From: Brevundimonas nasdae
GTDB lineage: Bacteria; Pseudomonadota; Alphaproteobacteria; Caulobacterales; Caulobacteraceae
Direction of reading: 5' to 3'
DNA length: 64,000 nucleotides
Assembly (NCBI RefSeq): GCF_016654005.1
Contig: NZ_JAEPWN010000003.1
Coordinates: forward strand, 1-64,000
Numbering within the stretch: position 1 is the first letter of the stretch; each line of letters begins with the position of its first letter. Positions 15,178-23,569 of this stretch are shown one piece after another. Under the pieces are notes generated by a model. The model searched no databases. It was given only the letters and a program-made list of their open reading frames with translations, and was not told the DNA's origin. Position numbers and translations under genes: made by a program.

Positions 15178-15875
15178 GCCGTCTTGAGCGCCATCCCGAA
15201 CGCCATCTGGTCTCCCGGATCGGCTGGCTTCGAGCCGCTGTTCTGGGGGCCAACGATGGGCTGGTGTCGACCGCCAGTCTGATCGTTGGCGTCGCCGCCG
15301 CCCAGACCAGCAAGACCGGGATCCTCGTCGCGGGCGTTGCCGGCCTGGTCGCCGGCGCCATGTCCATGGCGGCGGGCGAATATGTTTCGGTCAGCTCGCA
15401 GGCCGATACGGAGGCGGCCGATCTGGCACGCGAACGCGCCGAGCTCGATGCTGACCCCGATGCCGAGACCCGCGAACTGGCCGCGATCTATCGCAGCCGG
15501 GGCGTCGATGCGCATGTGTCGTTGGAAGTCGCGCGCCAGCTGATGGTCCATGATGCGCTGGGGGCGCACGCGCGGGACGAACTGGGGTTATCGGAACATA
15601 CGGCGGCGCGCCCGATCCAAGCCGCCCTGACTTCGGCGGCAACCTTCTCGGTGGGAGCGGTCCTGCCGCTGGCGATGGTGGTCGTGGCCCCCGGATCGCT
15701 GCTCGTCGCCCTGGTGTCGGGCTCAGCCCTCGTCGGGCTGGCTCTGCTGGGCGGTATCGGCGCCAGGGTCGGCGGCGCCGGTATCGCCAAGGCTATCGTG
15801 CGCGTCACCTTCTGGGGGGCATTCGCCATGGGTTTGACCGCCGGCATCGGCCACCTGTTCGGGACCGTCATCTAG
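15174..15875 (+). CDS. VIT1/CCC1 family iron/manganese transporter
   Basis: 233 residues, starting with an ATG that overlaps the kinase stop (ATGA). Family signatures: WLRAAVLGANDGLVSTASLIVGVAAA at the first helix, GLVAGAMSMAAGEYVSVSSQ at the second, a cytoplasmic acidic helical region (ADLARERAELDADPDAETREL) that binds metal in the family, and three C-terminal helices. Plant and yeast relatives move Fe(II) or Mn(II) into vacuoles by proton exchange. Bacterial ones are thought to export or detoxify these metals. The position directly after a two-component system suggests control by it. Confidence 0.92.
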   Translation: MSRLERHPERHLVSRIGWLRAAVLGANDGLVSTASLIVGVAAAQTSKTGILVAGVAGLVAGAMSMAAGEYVSVSSQADTEAADLARERAELDADPDAETRELAAIYRSRGVDAHVSLEVARQLMVHDALGAHARDELGLSEHTAARPIQAALTSAATFSVGAVLPLAMVVVAPGSLLVALVSGSALVGLALLGGIGARVGGAGIAKAIVRVTFWGAFAMGLTAGIGHLFGTVI

Positions 15876-15896
15876 CCCGGCTGTGCTCAAGCCGGT

Positions 15897-16598
15897 TCAG
15901 TCTTCGTCCGCTTCCCCGGCTTCGCCGCCGTCACCGCCTTCGCCGGCTTCGCCATGCGCGCCCGGTGTGAAGGCCTGCGGGTCGATGCGGGTCGCGGCAT
16001 AGGCGGACCCCGCCACGACGAGAACGGCGAGGGGAACGGCCAAGCGCGCCGGCGGGGTGGCATCCAAGGCACTAGGAAAGTGAGTGGTTTTCTTGCTGCC
16101 GGTGATCATGGCGCCGATCAGGTTGTCCCGGGTCAAGAACGACATGGCCACCACCGCGACGACGTGCAGGGCGATCATAGCCAGAAGGATGTAGGCGATG
16201 GCCTCATGCCCGCCCTCGCCGCCCGTGATGCCGGTGAAGGTGGTCGCGGCGACGAGGGCCAGAAGCACAATCACAGCGATCCCGCCCAGCGGGTTGTGGC
16301 CCAGCGATGCATGAACCCGCCCCGCGAACAGTCCTCTCACATGGCCCGCCATCCGCGACGGACGGATCAGGTTTGCGAAGCGTGCGTGTTCCCCGCCCAC
16401 AAAGCCCCAGAGGAGCCGGAAGGCGATCAGGATCGCCGCCACCCAGCTCGCTGACCCGTGCCAGGGTGACAGGGCGCTGCCCTCCTCTGAGGACAGAAAG
16501 GCGAGCGCGATCGCGGCCACGAGGAGCCAGTGGAACAGGCGGACGCCCCAGTCCCAGGTCTTGATGATCCTGATCGCCTTCGGAGCCGTGCTGGTCAT
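15897..16598 (-). CDS. Cytochrome b561 family membrane protein, second copy
   Basis: 233 residues. Same fold as the copy at 12880, though only moderately similar: KTWDWGVRLFHWLLVAAI, SWVAAILIAFRLLWGFVGGEHARF, LGHNPLGGIAVI and ALHVVAVVAMSFL carry the haem-ligand histidines and conserved loops. A C-terminal tail of about 45 residues follows an extra hydrophobic segment and is rich in Gly, Glu and Asp, which the first copy lacks. The gene is convergent with the VIT transporter gene (21 bases apart) and is separated by 94 bases from the P-type ATPase gene on the same strand. Confidence 0.9.
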   Translation of the reverse strand: MTSTAPKAIRIIKTWDWGVRLFHWLLVAAIALAFLSSEEGSALSPWHGSASWVAAILIAFRLLWGFVGGEHARFANLIRPSRMAGHVRGLFAGRVHASLGHNPLGGIAVIVLLALVAATTFTGITGGEGGHEAIAYILLAMIALHVVAVVAMSFLTRDNLIGAMITGSKKTTHFPSALDATPPARLAVPLAVLVVAGSAYAATRIDPQAFTPGAHGEAGEGGDGGEAGEADED

Positions 16599-16692
16599 AG
16601 AAACCTCCGTTTAATGGACGCTGGTTGGAAAACCTGACGTCAGCCTGACCGCGGCGCGGTCCGTCGTTCAGGCAGATCAAGGACTGGACGGA

Positions 16693-19242
16693 TCAGCCGG
16701 CCACGACGGGCCCCGCTTCCCGCAGCGGGCCGGGCGTGGCTTGCGCCCGCTGAACGATCCACCGCCAGGGGCCGGCCCAGCCTCCGCTGACGAGTGCAAC
16801 GGCAATGGCCAAGAGGAGAGCGTCGCCAGACGGCGTGGCAAAGCGGAACAGATCCTCGACGAACGGCACGGACACGCAGCCCCCCAGAACGATCACCGCG
16901 CTGGCGCAAATCAGCCAGAAGATCCGGCGGTGTGGATCGAACAGAGACACGCCCGAGGTGGCCGAGTCCGTCAAAGCCAGCACCATGTTCGCGATCGCAA
17001 GGGCGATGAAGGGGGCGGCGCGAGCCTCCGTTTCCGGCGCCTGAGCGAGCATCCAGACATAGAAGCCGAGCACCCCGGACAGGATGACCACCCCCTGCAG
17101 GGCCCCGAACGCGATCTGGCGCGGACCAAACAGCGACGCTGTATCGGAACGGGGCGGCTTCGTCATCGCGTCGCCTTCGCTGGGCTCCGCCTCGAAGACC
17201 AGGGAGCAGACCGGACTGATGATCAGCTGAAGAAAGACGACATGGGCCGGGAAAAGCAGGGGCGGCGCGCCCATCAGGATCGGGATCAGAGCAAGACCGG
17301 CCAACGGCACATGAACGGCGACGATGAACGTCAGCGCCTTACGAAGATTGGCGAAGATCCGGCGGCCCAGGCGGACCCCGCCGACGATGGCGCCGAAACT
17401 GTCGTCCATCAGCACGATGTCGGCCGCCTCGCGCGCGACGTCCGTCCCCCGCTTTCCCATGGCGATCCCGATATCGGCCGCCTGGAGCGCAGGCGCGTCG
17501 TTGACCCCGTCTCCCGTCATGGCGACGATCTCGCCATTCGCCTTGAAGGCCTGGACCAGCGCCAGCTTCTGCTGAGGCTGGATGCGGGCGAAGACCCGGA
17601 CCGTGCGGATGCGTTCCGAAAGTTCGGCGGACAAAGCCGCGATCTCGTCTCCCGTCATCACGCCAGGGTCCACATCGACGCCGGCCTGTCGCGCGATCTC
17701 GAGCGCGGTAGCGGGGTAGTCGCCCGTGATCATCGCCACACTGATTCCGGCGCGACGCGCCTCCTGCAAGGCTCCCGGCACATCCTCTCGCACCGGATCG
17801 AGAAAGCCGATCAGTCCGCTGAAGATGAAGGGGGCCTGATCCGGATCGGTGAATCCAGCATCGACCTGACGGACCGTTGCAACAGCCAGGACGCGGAGCC
17901 CTCTGGCCGCCATCGCATCCAGAGCCTCTCTTGCCGGCGCCAGGGTCTTCTCCGACGCCTTGCACAGGCTGAAGATCGCCTCGGGCGCCCCCTTCGCCGC
18001 GGCGGCCGATTTGCCGTCAGCAAGCCGCCATGTCTGGATCACAGCCATCCGCTTAGCTTCGAGCGGCCAGGCCCGGGTCACGGTCCCGCCGCCCGTCGAT
18101 GGCGACCGCTCGCGAATGGCGCGGTCCATCGGGTCGGTCGGTTGCAACGCGCTTGCCAATGCAGCGGCATCTAGGACCAGACCGGCATCAGGCGGCAAAG
18201 GCCCCGCCGAAGCGTCGACACTCTTTCCTTCGACCCAGACCTCGGCCACCGACATCCGGTTCTCGGTCAGGGTGCCGGTCTTGTCGACGCACAGAAGGGT
18301 GGCGGATCCCAGGGTCTCGATCACCGCGCCGCGCCGCACCAGAACCTGATGGCGCGCCAGACGCCAGGCGCCCAGCGCGATGAACACGGCAAGGACGGTC
18401 GGAAACTCCTCGGGAATGAGCGAGATGGCGACGGTGATGCCTGCGAGAAGTGCTTCGATCCAGTCGCCCCGCATCAGCCCGTAGGCCAGGACGACCGTGG
18501 CGCTGAGCACAACCGCCAGAAAGCCGAACAGGGCGACCAGGCGTCCAGTCGACCTCTCCAGTCGCGTCCGGTCAGGCGCAATGGCGGCCAGCGAGGTTCC
18601 GATCTGACCCAATCTCGTCCGCGGCCCGGTCTCCAGCACTTCGACCACGCCCTGGCCGGACACGACGAGCGTGCCGGAAAACACGGCGTCGCCGGCGCCG
18701 TCCGGATCCGAGATCGCCTGGCGCACGGTCTTGATGACCGGGGCGGACTCTCCCGACAGGGTCGACTCATCCACGCTCAGCACGTCGCCATCGACCAGGC
18801 GACCGTCGACGGGCAGGCGTTGGCCCTCGCTCACCAGCAGGATGTCGCCCTGAACCAGCCGGTCGATGGCGAGCGTGCACGCGACACCGGATCTCATGAC
18901 CCTGGCGGTCGGTTCGGACAGGTCGCGCAGCGCCTTCATAGCGCTTTCGCTCCGCGCTTGCTGCACTACGACCAGACTGATCGTCCCGACCGCGGCAAGG
19001 GTCAGAAAGAGACCCTCGGCGAGGCTGCCCAGAAACAGATACAGCCCGGCCGCAACGACCAGCAGCAGGAACATCGGTTCTTGCAGGGTCGAAAGCAGAA
19101 TCCTGCCCAGGCTGCGGGCGCGCACAGGAGAAGGGATGTTCGGACCTGCGGACAGGAGCCGTCGGTCGGCCTCATCCTGATCGAGGCCGGGCCATGTCAC
19201 GTCCACATCATCAAACCCGTCGCAGCCCCGATCGAGCCACAC
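16693..19242 (-). CDS. P-type cation-transporting ATPase (P2-like)
   Basis: 849 residues, GTG start at 19242. All core motifs are present: N-terminal cation-ATPase domain, actuator motif LSGES at 162-166, phosphorylation site DKTGTLT with Asp320, nucleotide-binding KGAPEAIF, and hinge MTGDGVNDAPAL. The membrane-site motif in M4 is PEEFP (277-281), unlike the PEGLP of Ca-ATPases or the CPC of heavy-metal pumps, so the ion is uncertain. Six C-terminal helices follow. The protein belongs to the P2 branch and lacks Cys-rich metal-binding domains. Its place beside a VIT transporter suggests a role in divalent-cation handling. It is transcribed away from the tRNA-Gly boundary. Confidence 0.92.
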   Translation of the reverse strand: MWLDRGCDGFDDVDVTWPGLDQDEADRRLLSAGPNIPSPVRARSLGRILLSTLQEPMFLLLVVAAGLYLFLGSLAEGLFLTLAAVGTISLVVVQQARSESAMKALRDLSEPTARVMRSGVACTLAIDRLVQGDILLVSEGQRLPVDGRLVDGDVLSVDESTLSGESAPVIKTVRQAISDPDGAGDAVFSGTLVVSGQGVVEVLETGPRTRLGQIGTSLAAIAPDRTRLERSTGRLVALFGFLAVVLSATVVLAYGLMRGDWIEALLAGITVAISLIPEEFPTVLAVFIALGAWRLARHQVLVRRGAVIETLGSATLLCVDKTGTLTENRMSVAEVWVEGKSVDASAGPLPPDAGLVLDAAALASALQPTDPMDRAIRERSPSTGGGTVTRAWPLEAKRMAVIQTWRLADGKSAAAAKGAPEAIFSLCKASEKTLAPAREALDAMAARGLRVLAVATVRQVDAGFTDPDQAPFIFSGLIGFLDPVREDVPGALQEARRAGISVAMITGDYPATALEIARQAGVDVDPGVMTGDEIAALSAELSERIRTVRVFARIQPQQKLALVQAFKANGEIVAMTGDGVNDAPALQAADIGIAMGKRGTDVAREAADIVLMDDSFGAIVGGVRLGRRIFANLRKALTFIVAVHVPLAGLALIPILMGAPPLLFPAHVVFLQLIISPVCSLVFEAEPSEGDAMTKPPRSDTASLFGPRQIAFGALQGVVILSGVLGFYVWMLAQAPETEARAAPFIALAIANMVLALTDSATSGVSLFDPHRRIFWLICASAVIVLGGCVSVPFVEDLFRFATPSGDALLLAIAVALVSGGWAGPWRWIVQRAQATPGPLREAGPVVAG

Positions 19243-19394
19243 GCACCTTAGGTCGGGTGCGCGACGACACCTTGATTCAGGTCAAGGTCTGGGTGACGAC
19301 GACCAGAGGCTGGCGAAGGTCCCGGGGCGCTGACGGAGAAGAGGCAACCGGGGCAGCAGCCCCCGAACCGTTGACGTCTTGTCCAAGACAGACG

Positions 19395-19694
19395 TCAGCC
19401 AACATCGAGGCGCAGTCGTCCGCAGTCTGTGCTGCAGAGTTGGTCCGGGTGGGAGATCGCCGGACAGTCTGAGCGGCGTTGAGGCTCGCTCGAGAGCCAC
19501 GCGGCGCATTCGGCGGAGGGACCACTGAAGACCAGGGCCTCCCCTCGCCAGACCGTCACGCGGACGGCGCTTTGGTGGTCGGCCAGCAGCCTCAGGCCCT
19601 CAGCCGCCGCCAGGACATCGTCGCCCTGTTCGATCCAGTAGACGCTCGGCGCAACGCCGGACGACTTGAATGGAAACACGGTGTAGGTGCTCAT
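19395..19694 (-). CDS. Small conserved hypothetical protein
   Basis: 99 residues, no signal peptide. It opens MSTYTVFPFKSSGVAPSVYW and continues with AVRVTVWRGEALVFSGPSAEC. This pattern is seen in a family of short uncharacterised alphaproteobacterial proteins whose members are usually about 60-75 residues. The last 30 residues, Cys- and Arg-rich, may be an extension unique to this copy or a sign that the frame runs past the original stop. It lies between the P-type ATPase and the methyltransferase genes, all on the minus strand, with gaps of 152 and 72 bases. Confidence 0.6.
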   Translation of the reverse strand: MSTYTVFPFKSSGVAPSVYWIEQGDDVLAAAEGLRLLADHQSAVRVTVWRGEALVFSGPSAECAAWLSSEPQRRSDCPAISHPDQLCSTDCGRLRLDVG

Positions 19695-19766
19695 GCCGGA
19701 CTCTCGCGGTGAACAGCCAGGCTTGGAGGCCGCCCGTTTGTGGTTGCCGGTACCGGTGTCATTGGC

Positions 19767-20384
19767 TCAGGGCAGCGTGATGACGGCATTCACCCAGCCC
19801 TTCGACTGCAGCCAGGCCACGAAGGCGAAAATCGGTACGGCCAGAAGAAAGACCGAACCGTCCTTCAGGGTCATCACGAACCGGTCTGGTCGGATCTGAA
19901 GCGTCTCAAGGTCTCGCCAGGCCGAGAGCCGCGGCCAGAACCGGGGCGTGCGACGCCGATACTCACTGTAGGCTTCGCCGAAGCGGGCCTGAAGCCAGGC
20001 CTCCTCACGCTTCACCGTGGCGAAGAAGACACCTACAGCCACAAGCACGAACAGCCCCGCCAGAACCAGACTGCCGGTCTGAAGACCCATACCGAGCGCC
20101 GCGATGAAGCTGAACAGATAGAGAGGGTTGCGGGTTACGGAATAAGGGCCGCGATCCACTATCTCGGCGGCCTTGCGGCCTCCGATATAGAGCGAGCACC
20201 AGGCCCGTCCAACGATGGCGATCCCGATCATCACGAGGCCGGCGGCCCGAAAGCCCGCATGCACCGCATCTGACCAGAGCCTTTCCCCCGTGAAGACCGC
20301 CAGGATGACAACCGCCAGGATGCCGACCGCAAGTACGCCCTTGCGGATCAGTTGAAGGGTGTGAAGCGATTGCGCGTCCGGCAT
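19767..20384 (-). CDS. Isoprenylcysteine carboxyl methyltransferase (ICMT) family membrane protein
   Basis: 205 residues from the ATG at 20384. A longer frame to 20462 lacks a ribosome-binding site. Several hydrophobic helices precede the family signature GPYSVTRNPLYLFSF and the later KREEAWLQARFGEAYSEYRRRTPRFWP, which form the SAM-binding pocket of ICMT/PEMT-like methyltransferases. Bacterial members methylate lipids or small molecules, and substrates are mostly unknown. Unusually, the protein extends about 50 residues past the signature and ends with a hydrophobic C-terminal segment (VFLLAVPIFAFVAWL). Confidence 0.8.
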   Translation of the reverse strand: MPDAQSLHTLQLIRKGVLAVGILAVVILAVFTGERLWSDAVHAGFRAAGLVMIGIAIVGRAWCSLYIGGRKAAEIVDRGPYSVTRNPLYLFSFIAALGMGLQTGSLVLAGLFVLVAVGVFFATVKREEAWLQARFGEAYSEYRRRTPRFWPRLSAWRDLETLQIRPDRFVMTLKDGSVFLLAVPIFAFVAWLQSKGWVNAVITLP

Positions 20385-20866
20385 AGGCCTGCCGTCCAGA
20401 TGAGGATCGTCGCGCGCCTGAAGGCGGAAGCCCTTTAGTCGATGGCGCGCATCGTCGATCATTGGCCTATAGCATGGCCATACTCGTCAAATATGTCCGC
20501 CCGCTTGGTCCGGCAATGTGTGGGGTTCGGCCTTCAGAACCGATCGGCTGTGTGCATACGACATTGCGTGAAGCGCAAGACAACCGATGTGAACGTGCTG
20601 GGTGGCGCGGTTCTGAAAAGCGCATTGAGCGCTGCCACTTCAAGTGTGCTCACAATTTTGTTCACCACCCACCGTTCGCGGACACGGCGGCTCGCTTTTT
20701 CAGCAGAGTCCAGCGGATTTCATGGAAGTTCACCCGATAGTAGCAAGCCAGCGCTAGACGCCCGAAAAGTTTTTGGTAGCGGGGTGGTAGCGGCGGGAAA
20801 AAAGGAGGGGGGCGATCCCGAAGGACCGCCCCTGCCTAACCTCTTGATTGCCTTAGCAATCTCGAC
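20385..20866. other. Gene-free stretch beside the tRNA-Gly gene
   Basis: About 480 bases. The open frames have no recognisable domains. It is locally lower in GC than its surroundings and contains a near-duplicate GGTAGCGG at about 20773 and 20784. No integrase gene is visible. It lies on the 3' side of the tRNA, where an attachment site and integrase would be expected, so it may be the scarred end of an integrated element. Confidence 0.4.
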
Positions 20867-20941
20867 TGGAGCGGGCGAAGAGATTCGAACTCTCGACCCC
20901 AACCTTGGCAAGGTTGTGCTCTACCACTGAGCTACGCCCGC
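20867..20941 (-). tRNA. tRNA-Gly (anticodon GCC)
   Basis: The minus strand reads GCGGGCG for the acceptor stem, then TAGCTCAGTGGTAGAGC for the D arm, an anticodon arm with loop TTGCCAA (anticodon GCC), GAGAGTTCGAATCTC for the T arm, and CGCCCGC closing the acceptor stem. This is followed by T and an encoded CCA, for 75 bases in total. All stems pair. The 3' end points toward the accessory region on the left, the orientation used by many integrases. Confidence 0.97.
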
Positions 20942-21143
20942 ACTCCGTAGGAGCCAGTTGCGCTCCCCGTCGAGGAGGGGGCGTATAGCGGAGGGTTGCG
21001 GCGGACCGCAACCCCTTTTTTCGGCCTATCGCAAAACAGTTCGCAATAAACTGATTTTCCTAAGCTTTTCATCTCCGATCACAAGCTTGGCCGGACGTAT
21101 CGACGTTCGCTCTTCGCTCTGTTCCAGACTGCCGTTGCGCGCC

Positions 21144-21926
21144 TCAGCGCGGTGCCAGACGGATCGCCCCGTCCAGACGAATGCACTCGCCGTTGATATA
21201 GACGTTGCGCGCCAGCTCCAGCACCAGCGAGGCATAGTCGGCAGGCGTACCCAGGCGGCTGGGGAAGGGGATGGCGGCGGCCAGGCTGTCCTGAACCTTC
21301 TGGTCCATCCCGGCCATCATCGGCGTCCACATGATGCCAGGCAGGATGGTGTTGCAGCGCACGCCTTCCTGAGCCAGGTCGCGGGCGATGGGCAGGGTCA
21401 TGGCGTAGACGCCGCCCTTGGACGCCGAATAGGCCGCCTGGCCGATCTGGCCGTCCTGGGCCGCCACCGAGGCCGTGTTGACGATCAGGCCGCGCTCGCC
21501 GTCCGCCATCGGCTCCAGCGTCACCATGCCCGCCGCCGACTGCGACAGGACGCGGAAGGTGCCGAACAGGTTGACGCGCACGGTGCGCTCGAACGCCGCC
21601 ATGTCATGGGCGCGGATCTCGCCGGTGTCCTTCTTGCGCGACACGGTCTTCTGGCCCGTGGCGATGCCGGCGCAGTTGACGGTCAGGCGCTCCTGGCCAT
21701 GGGCGGCGCGGGCCTTTTCGAAGGCTGAGGCGACCGAGGCGTCGTCGGTCACGTCGACCTTGCAGAAGACGCCGCCGATTTCCTTGGCGATCGCCTCGCC
21801 GCGCTCTTCGTTCAGGTCGAACAGGGCGACCCTGGCGCCGGTGGCGGCGATGGCGCGGGCCGTGCCTTCACCCAGGCCCGAAGCGCCCCCGGTGACCACG
21901 GCGGCGATGCTGGTGTCGAGTTTCAT
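21144..21926 (-). CDS. SDR-family 3-hydroxyacyl-CoA dehydrogenase-like oxidoreductase
   Basis: 260 residues, classical short-chain dehydrogenase. The NAD-binding TGGASGLGEG sits at 12-21, FDLNEE sets NAD rather than NADP preference, NCAGIA lies at 84-89, and the catalytic triad is Ser153, Tyr166 and Lys170 (YSASK). The insert SRKKDTGEIRAHDMAAFERTVRVNLFGTF and the ending NVYINGECIRLDGAIRLAPR match the type-2 3-hydroxyacyl-CoA dehydrogenase group (HSD17B10-like), which acts in fatty-acid or isoleucine breakdown. It is divergent from the DUF1232 gene, 55 bases away. Confidence 0.9.
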   Translation of the reverse strand: MKLDTSIAAVVTGGASGLGEGTARAIAATGARVALFDLNEERGEAIAKEIGGVFCKVDVTDDASVASAFEKARAAHGQERLTVNCAGIATGQKTVSRKKDTGEIRAHDMAAFERTVRVNLFGTFRVLSQSAAGMVTLEPMADGERGLIVNTASVAAQDGQIGQAAYSASKGGVYAMTLPIARDLAQEGVRCNTILPGIMWTPMMAGMDQKVQDSLAAAIPFPSRLGTPADYASLVLELARNVYINGECIRLDGAIRLAPR

Positions 21927-21981
21927 GCCAGACGTTCCTATGTATTATTGAACCTGAGTTTCGTTTGAGGATTTAGCGGCC

Positions 21982-22380
21982 ATGACCGCCAAAGCCAAAC
22001 CCGCAGATCCCGCCGACGCCATCGACCCGAACAAGGCGCTGGTTCCATCGGTCGTGAAGGTCAACGAGATGCGCGTGACGCGCAGCTTCTGGCCCAAGAT
22101 CCAGCGCACGGCGGCGCGGATACCCTTCGCCGATCAGGCCCTGGCCGCCTGGTACGCCGCGCGCGACCCGGAGACGCCGCTGCGCGCCAAGGGGATGATC
22201 TTTGCGGGGCTGGCCTATTTCGTCATGCCCATCGACGCCATTCCCGATGTCTTCGCGGGCATCGGCTATACGGACGATGCGGCGGTGATCGCCGCCGTCA
22301 TCGCCATGGTCAGCGCCCACATCAAGCCGCGCCACAGGCTGTTGGCCGCAGACGCCGTAAAAAGCCTGAAAGAGAAATAG
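21982..22380 (+). CDS. YkvA / DUF1232 family protein
   Basis: 132 residues. After about 60 variable residues comes the DUF1232 core: PLRAKGMIFAGLAYFVMPIDAIPDVFAGIGYTDD, with the conserved Y-x-x-x-P-x-D-x-x-P-D motif at about 84-95 in a hydrophobic setting, then AAVIAAVIAMV. Members are small probably membrane-associated proteins of unknown function. The gene is convergent with the quinone oxidoreductase, and a short GC-rich hairpin separates them. Confidence 0.85.
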   Translation: MTAKAKPADPADAIDPNKALVPSVVKVNEMRVTRSFWPKIQRTAARIPFADQALAAWYAARDPETPLRAKGMIFAGLAYFVMPIDAIPDVFAGIGYTDDAAVIAAVIAMVSAHIKPRHRLLAADAVKSLKEK

Positions 22381-22411
22381 GCGCCCTTCTCCCGCACGGG
22401 GCGAAGGGCGC
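22381..22411. terminator. GC-rich hairpin between convergent genes
   Basis: GCGCCCTTC at 22381-22389 pairs with GAAGGGCGC at 22403-22411. It sits exactly between two convergent genes, where a shared terminator is expected, but it has no T-run on either strand. Confidence 0.4.
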
Positions 22412-22422
22412 GGACGGCGCGA

Positions 22423-23424
22423 TCAGCTTTCGACCGTCACCACGATCTTGCCCAGGGCCTTGCGGTCGCCCAGGGCCTTGATGGCCTCGCCTGCACGCTC
22501 CAGCGGATAGGTCTGGGACACGCGCGGCCTGATCTTGCCCTCGGCATAGAACTGCATCAGTTCGGCCATGTTTGCGGCGTGTCCCTGCGGATCGCGCGCC
22601 ACAGCCGCGCCCCAGAAGACCCCGACCACCGACACCGATTTCAACAGGGTCAGGTTCAGCGGCAGGGACGGGATGCCCGCCGGGAAGCCGACAACCAGAT
22701 AACGGCCGTTCCAATCCATGGCCCGCAGCGCCGGATCGGCGTAGTCGCCGCCCACAGCATCATAGACGACATCGGCGCCGTCGCGGCCCGTGGCCAGTTT
22801 GAACTCACCGGACAGCTGCTTCTGCGCAGCCTTGTCCAGCGCGCCGGACGGATAGATCAGGCCGTTGTCGGCGCCCAGCTCCAACGCGAACTCGACCTTG
22901 TCATTGGTCGAGGCGGCGGCGACCACCTTGGCGCCCATGGCCTTGCCCAGTTCGACCGCAGCCGCCCCGACGCCGCCCGCAGCCCCCAGCACCAGCAGGG
23001 TCTCGCCCGGCTGCAGCTTCGCCCGGTCTTTCAGCGCGTAATAGCTGGTGCCGTAAGTCATCACGAGGGCGGCGGCCTCTTCAAAGCTCATGGCGTCGGG
23101 AATGGGGATCAGGGTCTCGGCCTTGACCGCCAGACGCTCGACCAGACCGCCCCAGCCCGGCACGGCGATGACGCGGTCGCCCTTGAACACGCCCTTGACG
23201 CCCTCGCCCACCGCCTCGACCACGCCCGCGACTTCAGCGCCGGGCGAGAAGGGACGTTCGGGACGGAACTGATACTTGTCCTCGATGATCAGGGTGTCGG
23301 GGAAGTTGATGCCCACCGCCTTGACCTCGATGATCACCTCGCCCGCCTTGGGCGTCGGATCGAGCACATCCTCGATCTCAAGGGTTTCGGGACCACCAGC
23401 AGTCTTGGACAGTACAGCGCGCAT
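22423..23424 (-). CDS. Zinc-independent NADPH:quinone oxidoreductase (MDR superfamily)
   Basis: 333 residues. I chose the second ATG of an ATGATG pair (23424), 6 bases after GGAGG. GroES-like N-terminal domain with the quinone oxidoreductase pattern VGINFPDTLIIEDKYQ and PFSPGAEVAGVV, followed by a Rossmann domain with LVLGAAGGVGAAAVELGKAMG. Zinc-binding cysteines are absent, as in the QOR group. The C-terminal part has PLERAGEAIKALGDRKALGKIVV. It reduces quinones or enones with NADPH. The neighbours give no pathway clue. Confidence 0.9.
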   Translation of the reverse strand: MRAVLSKTAGGPETLEIEDVLDPTPKAGEVIIEVKAVGINFPDTLIIEDKYQFRPERPFSPGAEVAGVVEAVGEGVKGVFKGDRVIAVPGWGGLVERLAVKAETLIPIPDAMSFEEAAALVMTYGTSYYALKDRAKLQPGETLLVLGAAGGVGAAAVELGKAMGAKVVAAASTNDKVEFALELGADNGLIYPSGALDKAAQKQLSGEFKLATGRDGADVVYDAVGGDYADPALRAMDWNGRYLVVGFPAGIPSLPLNLTLLKSVSVVGVFWGAAVARDPQGHAANMAELMQFYAEGKIRPRVSQTYPLERAGEAIKALGDRKALGKIVVTVES

Positions 23425-23569
23425 CATTTCCCTCCGTGGCCCCGACGCCAAAACGCGCCGGACACCGTTGCGATGATCGATCCGGCCGCCATGGCGCAGC
23501 CTTCGTGGTGACGCTAAAGAGCGGCACGCCCGATTGAAAGAGGCGACCGAACAGGCTCAGGAAGACGAC

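Noticed and set aside
20442..20930. 163-codon plus frame ending in the tRNA-Gly
   Set aside because: Its end is read through the tRNA gene, which is an artefact often seen in such frames.
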